DNA of 64,000 nt. Origin: Bacillus cereus (GTDB lineage: Bacteria; Bacillota; Bacilli; Bacillales; Bacillaceae_G). Both the position numbers and the translations under genes were made by a program. The stretch is from positions 3,101,001 through 3,165,000 of the forward strand of contig NZ_CP089518.1 in NCBI RefSeq assembly GCF_025917685.1, read 5' to 3'. Below, piece after piece: positions 1 to 8,692 of the stretch. The notes under the pieces are model-generated. The model was not told where the DNA came from, ran no database searches, and saw only the letters and a program-made list of their open reading frames with translations. How positions within the stretch are numbered: position 1 is the first letter of the stretch; the number at the start of each line of letters is the position of its first letter.

Positions 1-2
1 AT

Positions 3-1556
3 TTAGCATCCGTAGCCCCAAATTTACTTTGGCCTTTCATTTTACTCGTAATCACTATTGGCCTATGTAGTAATCAAAATAATTATATATGGAGCGGTAT
101 TTTTTGTGGATTTGTATTCCCATTATTGAACGCCTTGATTGCCGGGCGGTCGCCATACGAAATGATTGTTAGTTGTAGTATCGGTTTTGCCATTGGCGTT
201 TCTTTTAATATATTAATTCAGTATCATAAACAATCTCGAATTATTGAAGAGCAAAAACTACTATTAGAACAACATATTAAAAGGATTGAAGAGCTTACTC
301 TCATAGAAGAGCGTAATCGATTGTCACATGAGCTACATGACACAATTGGTCATACACTTACTTCTCTCATCGCTGGCGTCACATCACTAAAATCATCAGT
401 ACCGAATTCACAGTTTGAAAGAATTGATTCACTTATCAGCATTGCTCAGCATAGTCTAGATGACATTCGAAAGCATCTACACGAGCTATCTCATAATCCA
501 CTTAGTAATTCATTAAGTGAATCACTGCAACAATTAACAGAAGAATTTATAAAATCTACAGGTACAACCGTTACATTTCGTACGATTGGCAATGAAACTC
601 TTGTGATGCAAAAAGTGAATTTTTGCCTATATCGTTGTCTTCAGGAGTCGTTAACAAACGCTGTTCGGCACGGTAAAGCGAGCACCATATCCGTTCAACT
701 GCATTTCGACGGACAACAACTTCGATTGCAAATTGAAGATAACGGTATTGGAATGGAAGAAATTCAATTTGGCTTTGGCCTCAGTGGAATGAAAGAACGA
801 CTTGAACAATTTCATGGTACATTATCTGTTCATTCTAGTACTGAGCAAGGAACATTCATCGTTTGTAATATTCCATTACAAACAGAGTTTGTACATAACA
901 TAATTCGCTTATTAGTCGTTGATGATCAGGAACTTATTACAAATAGTTTAGAGCAAATTTTAGAGCATCACACTGATTTTACTGTTGTTGGTAAAGCACA
1001 CGATGGAGCTGAAGCTTTAAAATTATGTGAACAATTACAGCCTGGCATTGTACTAATGGACATTCAAATGCCAGAAATGAATGGTATTGAAGCTTTACTA
1101 GAAATGAAGCGACGTTGGCCTAATATGAAAATTGTTCTTATGACAACATTTGAAGATTCCTTACAAGCAACAACTGCACTAGAGCATGGAGCTGAAGGTT
1201 ACATGTTGAAGTCTATTCATCCACAAGAAATGAAGGAAGCCTTGAAGCTTATTTATAATGGTGGGACTTGGATCGATCAATCGGTTGCTACACGAGTTTT
1301 CGAGGAAATGAAACTTCAACGTGAGCAATTAGAAAAAATCGGATCGACTAAACAAACTTACCCGTACGGACTTACAAAACGCGAAATGGAAATTTTAGAG
1401 CATCTATCAAAAGGATTACGCTATAAATCTATTGCTGCTAAGCTATTTTTATCTGAAGGAACGATCCGTAATTACTGTTCAAATCTCTATTCAAAGCTAG
1501 GTGTCAGCAATCGTGAAGAGGCGGTAAAAATGGCACGAACAGAAGATATCTTGTAG
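3..1556 (+). CDS. NarL-family histidine kinase fused to a LuxR-type response regulator (5' end outside window)
   Basis: The frame is open from base 3, so the gene starts upstream of the window; the TTG at 126 is only an internal codon. Two hydrophobic stretches precede 200, suggesting a membrane anchor. The kinase part has a HisKA_3 H-box (RLSHELHDTIGH, His codon near 336), an N-box (QESLTNAVRHG) and a G-box (EDNGIGM, GFGLSGM). Without a stop it runs into a receiver domain from about 905 (LLVVDDQ, phospho-Asp in IVLMDIQMPEMNG, Thr in MTTF, Lys in MLKS) and a C-terminal LuxR helix-turn-helix (LTKREMEILEHLSKG to KLGVSNREEA). These are normally two proteins that pass a phosphate from His to Asp. 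The codon where a separate regulator would begin is ATA (before IRLLVVDD). The signal sensed is unknown. Confidence 0.85.
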   Translation, partial: LASVAPNLLWPFILLVITIGLCSNQNNYIWSGIFCGFVFPLLNALIAGRSPYEMIVSCSIGFAIGVSFNILIQYHKQSRIIEEQKLLLEQHIKRIEELTLIEERNRLSHELHDTIGHTLTSLIAGVTSLKSSVPNSQFERIDSLISIAQHSLDDIRKHLHELSHNPLSNSLSESLQQLTEEFIKSTGTTVTFRTIGNETLVMQKVNFCLYRCLQESLTNAVRHGKASTISVQLHFDGQQLRLQIEDNGIGMEEIQFGFGLSGMKERLEQFHGTLSVHSSTEQGTFIVCNIPLQTEFVHNIIRLLVVDDQELITNSLEQILEHHTDFTVVGKAHDGAEALKLCEQLQPGIVLMDIQMPEMNGIEALLEMKRRWPNMKIVLMTTFEDSLQATTALEHGAEGYMLKSIHPQEMKEALKLIYNGGTWIDQSVATRVFEEMKLQREQLEKIGSTKQTYPYGLTKREMEILEHLSKGLRYKSIAAKLFLSEGTIRNYCSNLYSKLGVSNREEAVKMARTEDIL

Positions 1557-1597
1557 CTACTGTGGAATTAATAGGCTTCCCTTTAAAACTGAAAATA

Positions 1598-1626
1598 TTG
1601 ATATTTCAAAAATCATCTGTTATACT
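1598..1626 (+). promoter_or_regulatory. SigA-type promoter of the hisS2 leader
   Basis: TTGATA (1598-1603) and TATACT (1621-1626) are separated by 17 bases, a near-consensus vegetative promoter. Transcription would start near 1633, just before the ribosome binding site of the leader peptide. Confidence 0.7.
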
Positions 1627-1657
1627 TTGAAAAAAACTTATTAAGGAGAGATTTCAT

Positions 1658-1702
1658 ATGTGTACTTTCAATACTTCTTTCCAACTTCATCATCATACAT
1701 AA
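1658..1702 (+). CDS. Histidine leader peptide, 14 aa
   Basis: The ORF reads MCTFNTSFQLHHHT and has a strong ribosome binding site (AAGGAGAG, 1643-1650). Three consecutive CAT histidine codons (1688-1696) sit just before the stop, and the next gene is a histidyl-tRNA synthetase. It is best read as the sensor ORF of a ribosome-mediated attenuator: ribosomes would pause at the His codons when charged tRNA-His is scarce. It is too short for normal gene callers. The role is inferred from position, codon content and the RNA folds that follow. Confidence 0.75.
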   Translation: MCTFNTSFQLHHHT

Positions 1703-1713
1703 CGCCGTGTATC

Positions 1714-1813
1714 CGAAGAAAAATTTTTCTTCGTGGGTACAGGGCTTTTCCTGTTGACCCACGAAGCGTTCATAAAGCTATGTGGGTATTTTTATACCTG
1801 CATAGCTTTTTTT
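1714..1813 (+). promoter_or_regulatory. Ribosome-mediated transcription attenuator of hisS2
   Basis: Five complementary segments follow the leader peptide. Segment 1 (1714-1721) pairs with segment 2 (1726-1733, CGAAGAAA with TTTCTTCG). Segment 2 (CTTCGTGGGT, 1729-1738) pairs perfectly with segment 3 (ACCCACGAAG, 1757-1766). Segment 3 can instead pair with segment 4 (GTGGGT, 1782-1787). Segment 4 forms the terminator with segment 5. A ribosome resting at the leader stop would block segment 1, giving 2:3 and termination. A ribosome stalled at the His codons would leave 1:2 and 3:4, giving readthrough. No T-box motif (TGGNACCGCG) is present. Confidence 0.7.
1774..1813 (+). terminator. Attenuator terminator before hisS2
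   Basis: A 16-bp hairpin (1774-1789 with 1794-1809; two wobble pairs, loop of four) is followed by a T run and lies immediately before the hisS2 ribosome binding site. Its left arm is also the antiterminator partner. Confidence 0.8.
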
Positions 1814-1836
1814 AATTAAAAAAAGGAGTGATTACA

Positions 1837-3129
1837 ATGGAAATGAAAAATGTAAAAGGAACGAAAGACTATTTACCAGAGGAGCAAGTATTGCGAAACA
1901 AAATTAAAAGAGCATGTGAAGATACATTTGAACGATATGGATGTAAACCTTTAGAAACACCAACGTTAAATATGTATGAACTTATGTCATACAAATACGG
2001 CGGTGGTGATGAAATTTTAAAAGAAATATATACACTTCAAGATCAAGGAAAACGTGAGCTTGCCTTACGTTACGATTTAACAATCCCATTCGCTAAAGTC
2101 GTTGCGATGAACCCAAATATCCGCCTTCCTTTTAAACGTTATGAAATTGGGAAAGTATTTCGAGATGGTCCGATTAAACAAGGGAGATTCCGCGAATTCA
2201 TTCAATGTGATGTTGATATAGTTGGTGTAGAGTCTGTCATGGCAGAAGCTGAACTCATGAGCATGGCGTTTGAACTATTCCGAACGTTAAACTTAGAAGT
2301 AACAATTCAATATAATAATCGAAAATTATTAAACGGTATTCTCCAGTCTATTAACATTCCTACTGAATTAACGAATGACGTAATTTTATCATTGGATAAA
2401 ATCGAAAAGATTGGGATTGATGGTGTAAAGAAAGATTTATTAGGGCGCGAAATCGCTGTACAAACAGTAGAGTCAGTATGTAGTACCGTTTTATCTTGTA
2501 TGGAGTTTAAGCTTACTGAATTTGAAGAAGTATTTAATAATACACTCGTTACCGAGGGAGTAAACGAATTACAACAATTGCAGCAATACTTACTCGCTCT
2601 CGGAATAAATGAAAATACGATATTCAATCCATTTTTAGCAAGAGGACTCACAATGTATACAGGCACTGTGTATGAAATCTTTCTAAAAGATGGCATGATT
2701 ACATCTAGCATCGGTAGCGGTGGTCGTTACGATAATATTATTGGAGCCTTCCGTGGTGATAATATGAGCTATCCAACAGTCGGTATTTCATTCGGTTTAG
2801 ACGTCATTTATACAGCTCTATCACAAAAAGAAACAATATCGTCTACAGCGGATTTATTTATCATCCCACTTGGGACAGAATTACAATGCTTACAAATCGC
2901 CCAGCAATTGCGCTCTACTACTTCCTTAAAAGTCGAACTTGAACTAGCCGGACGTAAATTGAAACGTGCCCTAAACTATGCAAATAAAGAAAATATCCCG
3001 TATGTGCTTATAATTGGCGAAGAAGAACTATCTACAGAAACAGTTGTATTGCGTAATATGAAGGAAGGTACTGAAGTGAAGATTCCCCTCTTCTCTTTGG
3101 AAAATGGCACATTAAATAACTATATGTAA
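1837..3129 (+). CDS. hisS2: Histidyl-tRNA synthetase, second copy
   Basis: This class II synthetase charges tRNA-His with histidine. Motif 2 is seen around YEIGKVFRDGPIKQGRFREF, the histidine-specific motif in LARGLTMYTGTVYE, and motif 3 in GSGGRYD and GISFGLDV. A C-terminal anticodon-binding domain (VELELAGRKLKRALNYA) is present, which argues against the shorter HisZ paralog. The length of 430 residues is normal for HisRS. ATG 1837 is chosen over the in-frame GTG at 1828 because the ribosome binding site AAGGAG (1823-1828) covers that GTG. It follows a His-codon attenuator and is not in a his operon, so it is probably the inducible second enzyme known in the B. cereus group. Confidence 0.88.
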   Translation: MEMKNVKGTKDYLPEEQVLRNKIKRACEDTFERYGCKPLETPTLNMYELMSYKYGGGDEILKEIYTLQDQGKRELALRYDLTIPFAKVVAMNPNIRLPFKRYEIGKVFRDGPIKQGRFREFIQCDVDIVGVESVMAEAELMSMAFELFRTLNLEVTIQYNNRKLLNGILQSINIPTELTNDVILSLDKIEKIGIDGVKKDLLGREIAVQTVESVCSTVLSCMEFKLTEFEEVFNNTLVTEGVNELQQLQQYLLALGINENTIFNPFLARGLTMYTGTVYEIFLKDGMITSSIGSGGRYDNIIGAFRGDNMSYPTVGISFGLDVIYTALSQKETISSTADLFIIPLGTELQCLQIAQQLRSTTSLKVELELAGRKLKRALNYANKENIPYVLIIGEEELSTETVVLRNMKEGTEVKIPLFSLENGTLNNYM

Positions 3130-3133
3130 TACG

Positions 3134-3159
3134 AACCACCCTCATTTGGGTGGTTTTTC
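3134..3159 (+). terminator. Terminator of hisS2
   Basis: AACCACCC (3134-3141) pairs with GGGTGGTT (3148-3155) and is followed by a T run. Confidence 0.8.
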
Positions 3160-3293
3160 TATTGAACAGATAAAACCCATTAAGTTTACATAATATAATT
3201 ATTATAATCCATAAGTGTAAATCACAAAAACATATCCACTCACCACTATATTTGGTAATACATTCATATTAACTTATTTAGGAGGCATTTACT

Positions 3294-3602
3294 TTGAAGG
3301 CAGTCGTAAAAGCATTAAAGTGGACTACAGGTATTTCCCATCTATTATTAATTCCTTGTTATTTATTTCAGGGGCTAGTTGACTTATCCGGGATACCATT
3401 TCTTATAGTAATTGCTTTACATATTATTACTATTGTATTAGCTAAAAAGGCAGGTATGAAAGGCTATGCTAATTATATAGGAATCTTGGCTATTCTAGTT
3501 GCTTTCTTTCCATATATACAAATCGCTATACATATTATAGCGTCTATTTTCCTTCTATTAGATGCGGCTTCCACGAACATAAAAGAAGTGTATGATTCAT
3601 AG
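3294..3602 (+). CDS. Small hydrophobic membrane protein, 102 aa
   Basis: The start is TTG with GGAGG (3281-3285) at good spacing. Residues about 15-35, 37-55, 60-78 and 75-92 are strongly hydrophobic, giving three or four membrane segments with a short charged tail. I recognise no family motif. It stands alone between the hisS2 terminator and a minus-strand DUF1292 gene. Function unknown. Confidence 0.6.
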   Translation: MKAVVKALKWTTGISHLLLIPCYLFQGLVDLSGIPFLIVIALHIITIVLAKKAGMKGYANYIGILAILVAFFPYIQIAIHIIASIFLLLDAASTNIKEVYDS

Positions 3603-3645
3603 TGAATTGAAAAATAGAAGTTAGAGACAGTTTTTTTAACCCTAT

Positions 3646-3678
3646 ACAAAAAAGAGGGCAGATATGCATCTCCCTCTT
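3646..3678 (-). terminator. Terminator of the DUF1292 gene
   Basis: AAGAGGG (3652-3658) and CCCTCTT (3672-3678) form a stem; read on the minus strand it is followed by a T run (the A run at 3647-3653 of the plus strand). Confidence 0.6.
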
Positions 3679-3686
3679 GCGTCAAA

Positions 3687-3968
3687 CTACTCTTGTTCTT
3701 GCTCGTCCAAAATCTTCTCAAACGCAGCAGATACTTTTTCAAATTCCTCATCACTTTCAATGTATGAAAATTCGTCAGCTTCTTCTACTTTTAAAAAGAA
3801 GATATCAATGTCTTCCTCTGTTTCTGTTTGAATGTCTTCAACAAAGGCAACCGCAATGTATTCTGCTCCTTCGACATCCATCGCTCCAAGCACTTCAACT
3901 TCCTGTTCCTCATTATTCTCGTCGCTAAGGCTAAAGATTTCGCCTACTTCAATATCTGACATATTCAT
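3687..3968 (-). CDS. DUF1292 family protein (YrzB-like), 93 aa
   Basis: A very acidic small protein with alternating Glu/Asp-rich stretches and the strand pattern of DUF1292 (ISLSDENNEEQEVEVL, then YIAVAFVED, then DIFFLKVEE). Family members are small soluble Firmicutes proteins of unknown role. The ribosome binding site GGAGGAGAAT precedes the ATG. It is a single-gene unit with its own terminator. Family assignment is by eye from the acidic strand pattern. Confidence 0.7.
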   Translation of the reverse strand: MNMSDIEVGEIFSLSDENNEEQEVEVLGAMDVEGAEYIAVAFVEDIQTETEEDIDIFFLKVEEADEFSYIESDEEFEKVSAAFEKILDEQEQE

Positions 3969-4130
3969 TCTCCTCCTATCACACTCTAAAAAATAGAACG
4001 TTCATATCGTATACTTACTAGCATATCTTTCCATAAAAAAGTTGAATTCATACAGAAAGAACAACAAATTTTCGCTGGTTTAGCATAAGTATCCAATTAA
4101 TACTATAATCGATAAATATATATTTTCATA

Positions 4131-5183
4131 CTAAAGAGACTTATGCAGCAATTCGAGTACATCTTTCATAGCATAAGGACCATCTTTTTTTACGTGCTCC
4201 GCAAATTCAGAAACGAGACGTAGTGTTCTCACACTTTCGATTGGATGCTCTCCTGATGCACTTTCAGCAGAAAGCATAACTGCATTTGTCCCGTCCAGTA
4301 CAGCTTGAAATACATCAGTCACCTCAGCTCTTGTAGGAATAGAATGATCTACCATAGATTGAAGCATTTGTGTCGCTGTAATGACATACGTATTCGTTCG
4401 ATTGCACTCACGAATCAGCATTTTTTGTAAAAGCGGAATAACTTGATACGGCAATTCCACGCCTAAATCTCCCCTTGCGATCATAATTCCATCCGCTTCT
4501 TTACATATATCTTGAAAATTCTCGATTGCTTCCAGCGTTTCTATTTTTGCAATTAAACTTGGGGACGTTTCTTTATGCTCTTGTATAAAATCTCGTATTT
4601 CTTTTATATGACTAGGTTTTCGTACAAAAGAACACGCAATAAAATTAACATCTTCTTCTAAAAGAAATTGAATATCTTTTTTATCTTTCTCTGTAATAGC
4701 CGGTAAACTAACGATTGTACCTGGTAAATTCACCCCTTTATGAGATGAAATATTGCCACCTGTTTTTACCCTTGTTTCTATTTTTTCCGTACTTACCTTT
4801 TCAGCGATTAACTCAACTTCTCCATCATTAATAAGAATTCTACTTCCAACTTTCACGTCATTCGCAATCCCTACATAATCAACACTTGCTTCTTCTTTAT
4901 TCCCTTCAACTGGAGTGGTATGTAAAATAAATAACTCCCCTGCTTCAAGTGTAATTTGTTCCTCTTTCATTTCACCCAATCTTATTTTAGGACCTTGTAC
5001 ATCCCCTAGAATTTTAATAGAATCGTCTAACGATTTCACTAAACGCATGATTGTTTTATGACTTTCATGCGTGCCATGTGATAAATTCAACCGAACAATT
5101 TTCATACCATTGTTTATTAACTGCGCTAATGTTTCTTTATTATTACTTGCTGGCCCAATTGTACAAACTCGATCAATTGTCAT
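4131..5183 (-). CDS. Short pyruvate kinase (catalytic domains only)
   Basis: Pyruvate kinase transfers phosphate from phosphoenolpyruvate to ADP. The motifs run in order: VCTIGPAS, RLNLSHG, GDVQGPKIRLGE, the substrate and metal-binding strand IAKIETLEAIENF, IMIARGDLGVELP, and TATQMLQSM to PTRAEVTDVFQAVLDGTNAVMLSAESA. At 350 residues it lacks the C-terminal allosteric domain (usual length about 470-585), so it is probably insensitive to sugar-phosphate or AMP effectors. This looks like a second, non-housekeeping copy. It has a ribosome binding site (AAAGGATGGTGG) and no operon partner. It could also be a paralog with a shifted substrate range. Confidence 0.82.
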   Translation of the reverse strand: MTIDRVCTIGPASNNKETLAQLINNGMKIVRLNLSHGTHESHKTIMRLVKSLDDSIKILGDVQGPKIRLGEMKEEQITLEAGELFILHTTPVEGNKEEASVDYVGIANDVKVGSRILINDGEVELIAEKVSTEKIETRVKTGGNISSHKGVNLPGTIVSLPAITEKDKKDIQFLLEEDVNFIACSFVRKPSHIKEIRDFIQEHKETSPSLIAKIETLEAIENFQDICKEADGIMIARGDLGVELPYQVIPLLQKMLIRECNRTNTYVITATQMLQSMVDHSIPTRAEVTDVFQAVLDGTNAVMLSAESASGEHPIESVRTLRLVSEFAEHVKKDGPYAMKDVLELLHKSL

Positions 5184-5436
5184 TTTCCCACCATCCTTTT
5201 TTAAATGTTTCCCATAAAATAAAGAGAAGATTCTTTTTATAAGAAAGACCGTACAACTAAGGGTGCAAAGAAGTTTTATATGAGGAGAATGTTTTGCTGA
5301 AGAAGTAGCTTAAATTTAACTTTTTGACTCCATAGTTATTGTTAGTTTCGTTGCAATAGGGTACTACTAATAATAAATCTTGTTTACATACGAATGTTAG
5401 ATTGGGATGTCGAAAACAATCTATGGAGGGACAGCA

Positions 5437-7113
5437 ATGACTAATCTTCGTAAAAAGATAATAGGACTAACATTAGCGGGAACGGTAGCACTAGGTTCAT
5501 TCGCTGCAGGAAGCATGATGATGAACGGTAATGAGGTAAAAGCTGCGGCGAAAAAAGCAGAGAAACAACCAAAAAACGTAATTATCATGGTTATGGATGG
5601 GACAAGTTCTTCCGTCACAACATTGGCCAGATGGTATAAAGGCACACCTCTTGCACTAGATCAAATTGTATCCGGAGGTGTTCGTACGTATTCCGCAGAA
5701 TCAGCTATTACGGACTCTGCACCGGCAGCTACAGCTTTAGCGACAGGAAACAAATCAAATTCAGGTTACGTGGGCGTATTACCTTCTGTTGTGAATTCAC
5801 CTGGCTTAGAACCAGTGAAAGAAGAATGGAAGTTTCGTCCAGTTGCCAACGTCTTAGAAGGCGCAAAACGTTCCGGCCGTGCGACAGGAATCATTGCTAC
5901 TTCAGAAATTCAGCATGCTACTCCTGCTAGCTTCTCTGCCCACCACGTTAACCGTAAAAATTTCGAAGTGCTTGGTGAACAGCAAGTTTATCAAAATATG
6001 GAAGTTGTTTTAGGTGGTGGAAAGGCAGCGCTTCAGCCGACGACAAGCAATGGAATTCGTAAAGACAACGAAGATTTAGTAAAAGTCATTCGAGACAAAG
6101 GCTACGACTTTGTCGAAACAAAAGATGCGTTATTAAACTCTAAATCAAATAAAATCTGGGGTTCTTTCTCTAATACTGCCCTTGCCTTCGATATGGATCG
6201 TGAAGCAAATCATCCTGAGCAGCCAACTCTTTCCCAGATGACGAGCAAAGCAATTCAAACATTATCAAAAGATAAAGATGGTTTCTTCTTATTCGTAGAA
6301 GGCAGTAAGGCAGATTGGGCAGCACACGCAAATGACCCAATCGGGATGATTAGCGATGTATTGGCATTTGATGATGCGGTTACCGAAGCGTTAGAGTTTG
6401 CGAAGAAAGATCATAATACTATGGTTATCGCTTTAACCGATCATGGAAATAGCGGTATTTCCATTGGTAACAGCAATACCACAAAAGGCTATGATACTAC
6501 ACCAGTATCAGCTTACATAGACCCACTGAAAAAGGCAAAAATGACACTTGAAGGTGCTACAAATAAACTAAAAGATGATTTATCTAATATAAAAGAAGTA
6601 GCTGCTCTATACGGTTTAGACAACTTAACTGATGATGAAAGAGAAAAATTAAAAGCTGCACGTAAGAAAGCTGATGTAGGTCCGATCCTTACTACATTAT
6701 TGTCCAACCGTGCGAACCTCGGTTTTACAACTGGTGGTCATACGGGTGAAGATGTATTCTTATACTCTTACGGTCCTCAAAAGCCATACGGTTTAGTCCA
6801 AAATACCGACATTGCGAAGACAATGGCCAAAGCAATGGGCTTTCAATTAGGAGAAATAACTAAGAAATTATTTTTAGATGCTGAAACATCCTTTAAAAAA
6901 ATTGGTGCAATTGTAACGATTGATAAAAAAGATGCACTAAACCCTGTACTTGTAGCAAAACGCGATAATACGGAGGCAAGATTGTCTGTTAATAAAAACA
7001 TTATCTGTATCGATGGAAAAGATTATGAATTAGGAAGCATCGTTGTAGAAAGCAATGGGAAATTCTATGTACCTGAGCAAGCAATTCAACTATTTTTAAG
7101 ACACTCTCACTAA
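5437..7113 (+). CDS. Secreted alkaline phosphatase (PhoA family), about 558 aa
   Basis: This family hydrolyses phosphomonoesters outside the cell. ATG 5437 is chosen over 5407 because GGAGGG lies at 5425-5430 and a signal peptide follows directly (NLRKKI, then a hydrophobic stretch, with a likely cut near VKAAA). Family residues visible are the metal Asp in MVMDGTSSS, the nucleophile Ser in DSAPAATALATG, the metal site in FVEGSKADWAAHAND, LTDHGN, and the late His in TTGGHTGEDV. After the catalytic part there is a C-terminal tail of about 80 residues with a copper-amine-oxidase-N-like look (GKDYELGSIVV, GKFYVPEQ). Expression under phosphate limitation is likely for the family but I did not identify a Pho box. 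Confidence 0.85.
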   Translation: MTNLRKKIIGLTLAGTVALGSFAAGSMMMNGNEVKAAAKKAEKQPKNVIIMVMDGTSSSVTTLARWYKGTPLALDQIVSGGVRTYSAESAITDSAPAATALATGNKSNSGYVGVLPSVVNSPGLEPVKEEWKFRPVANVLEGAKRSGRATGIIATSEIQHATPASFSAHHVNRKNFEVLGEQQVYQNMEVVLGGGKAALQPTTSNGIRKDNEDLVKVIRDKGYDFVETKDALLNSKSNKIWGSFSNTALAFDMDREANHPEQPTLSQMTSKAIQTLSKDKDGFFLFVEGSKADWAAHANDPIGMISDVLAFDDAVTEALEFAKKDHNTMVIALTDHGNSGISIGNSNTTKGYDTTPVSAYIDPLKKAKMTLEGATNKLKDDLSNIKEVAALYGLDNLTDDEREKLKAARKKADVGPILTTLLSNRANLGFTTGGHTGEDVFLYSYGPQKPYGLVQNTDIAKTMAKAMGFQLGEITKKLFLDAETSFKKIGAIVTIDKKDALNPVLVAKRDNTEARLSVNKNIICIDGKDYELGSIVVESNGKFYVPEQAIQLFLRHSH

Positions 7114-7203
7114 ATTAAAAAGTGCCTCCACGTGTCCATCAAACTAAGTTTCGAAAAAAGAAATTGAACTTCCTATGCAAATATACAAACAGACGTCATA
7201 CAA

Positions 7204-7252
7204 AAACGCCATCCTTTCCTATGTTTCTACAGAAAGGATGGCGTTTTTTTCG
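7204..7252. terminator. Bidirectional terminator
   Basis: AACGCCATCCTTTC pairs with GAAAGGATGGCGTT across a short loop, with A and T runs on the two sides. It serves the phosphatase gene and the convergent nitroreductase gene. Confidence 0.85.
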
Positions 7253-7276
7253 TTATATTGATACAAATTTATCTTA

Positions 7277-7951
7277 TTAAATCCATTCAACAATTGTATC
7301 CATAGTTTTTCTTGTTTTATCACGCTTCGGCTCTCCTTTACGGTAACCAAAGGCAACCATAACTGATACTTCAAGATTATCGTCTTTTATAATTCCTTCT
7401 TGACGAAGTAAAGAATCTACTTTCGCTTTATCAAATCCTTCTATTGGACAAGAATCAATACCGATTTGAGCTGCACTAGTCATCATATTAGCTAAAGCAA
7501 TATAAGATTGCTTTGATGACCAATCAAGTACAGCACGTTCGGAGTCTAGCAATTTAAAATCGGATTCTTGGAATTTTTTGAATATTTCATATCTCATCTG
7601 TTGGGCTTCTTCAGGTAATCCAATAATATCTTTCATCATGTGCTGAATATACGCTGCATCATAGTGCATATCTTTAATATTTCTTGAAAGAACAATGACA
7701 AAATGACTTGCTGTTGCGAGCTGCCCACCTGCTCCCCATGAATATGGTAATAGTTTTTCTCTTAATTCTTTATTTTGTACCACAATAAATTTCCAAGGCT
7801 CATAGCCAAAAGAAGAAGGAGATAATCTGCCTGTTTCTAAAATAAATTTAAAATCATCTTCTGAAATTTTCTTCATAGGATCAAACTCTTTACATGCATG
7901 TCTAAAGTTAAAAGCTTCCATAATTTTTTGTTTTGTATTTGTGTTAGTCAT
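7277..7951 (-). CDS. NAD(P)H-dependent nitroreductase, HypO/YfkO-like
   Basis: An FMN-dependent reductase of the nitroreductase fold, 224 residues. The N-terminal FRHACKEFD and the flavin-binding region LSPSSFGYEPWKF are characteristic, and the pattern SAAQIGIDSCPIEGF near residue 165 closely follows B. subtilis HypO (YfkO) as I remember it. The gene is divergent from an HxlR regulator at 8081, the same pairing concept as HypO/HypR in B. subtilis, where the reductase is induced by disulfide stress. The natural electrophile is unknown. Confidence 0.8.
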   Translation of the reverse strand: MTNTNTKQKIMEAFNFRHACKEFDPMKKISEDDFKFILETGRLSPSSFGYEPWKFIVVQNKELREKLLPYSWGAGGQLATASHFVIVLSRNIKDMHYDAAYIQHMMKDIIGLPEEAQQMRYEIFKKFQESDFKLLDSERAVLDWSSKQSYIALANMMTSAAQIGIDSCPIEGFDKAKVDSLLRQEGIIKDDNLEVSVMVAFGYRKGEPKRDKTRKTMDTIVEWI

Positions 7952-8037
7952 AAAAAAAACCTCTTTTCATTATTTTTTTGCTCAACCAAATTATATTTTT
8001 TAAGCAACAATGATACAAGTACGCACATTTATGTGGT

Positions 8038-8059
8038 ATAGTATCAAAAAAGATACTAT
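8038..8059. promoter_or_regulatory. Inverted repeat, candidate HxlR operator
   Basis: ATAGTATC and GATACTAT are separated by six A residues. The left arm overlaps a TATAGT (8037-8042) that fits a -10 element for the plus-strand regulator. It lies between the divergent nitroreductase and HxlR genes, as an operator would. Confidence 0.5.
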
Positions 8060-8080
8060 TGTAAAAGGAGAGTCTTTTTT

Positions 8081-8455
8081 ATGGTTAGTTCGAAAGAAGA
8101 TGATGTGAATTATCCATTTTTAAATACTTATTCATGTCCAGTAGAAGCTATGGTTGAAGTTATTGGTGGAAAATGGAAAGGTGTTATTCTTTATCATTTA
8201 TTAGATGGTAAAAAACGATTAAACGAATTAAAAAGATTAAAACCTAATATCACTCAAAGAATGTTAACACTTCAACTTAGAGAACTTGAAGCAGATGGCA
8301 TCGTACATCGAGAGGTATACCGTGAAGTACCTCCTAAAGTAGAATATTCGTTAACCGAACTTGGCGAGTCACTACGTCCAATGATCCTTTTAATGATGGA
8401 ATGGGCAACTCATAATATGGAGAAGGTTTTGGAGTGTAGAAATAACATTAAATAA
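8081..8455 (+). CDS. HxlR-type winged-helix regulator, HypR-like
   Basis: A dimeric DNA-binding protein of 124 residues. The HxlR signature is clear: a Cys in [18 protein letters not shown] near residue 19, the recognition region [23 protein letters not shown], and the wing [13 protein letters not shown]. The conserved N-terminal Cys is the redox-sensing residue in HypR and YodB. A second Cys lies near the C-terminus (LECRNN). The ribosome binding site is AAAGGAG. It probably controls the divergent reductase and itself through the inverted repeat at 8038. Confidence 0.82.
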   Translation: MVSSKEDDVNYPFLNTYSCPVEAMVEVIGGKWKGVILYHLLDGKKRLNELKRLKPNITQRMLTLQLRELEADGIVHREVYREVPPKVEYSLTELGESLRPMILLMMEWATHNMEKVLECRNNIK

Positions 8456-8483
8456 TATATAAAACCTGTAATTAGCCATTACA

Positions 8484-8538
8484 AACAACTCAAAAAAGAT
8501 TGCCTCATAGGATACGGGTAATCTTTTTTGAGTTGTTT
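8484..8538 (+). terminator. Long-stem terminator after the HxlR gene
   Basis: An 18-bp stem (AACAACTCAAAAAAGATT with its complement) encloses a 19-base loop; the downstream arm contains a T run. Confidence 0.65.
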
Positions 8539-8692
8539 AGGTATGAAATTTTTGTCTTTGTAGCCTGTATCCATCAAGTTAAAAGTTTTTTGTTCCCCAT
8601 CAAAGATCTATTTCTATTTTGTCATTGTTCGCTATAAAACATATACAGTTTCATATGGCAACGATCGAAAATAAATTCCATCCTTGTGTAAT

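Noticed and set aside
1557..1836. T-box riboswitch before hisS2
   Set aside because: No TGGNACCGCG motif and no stem I pattern; the leader peptide model fits better.
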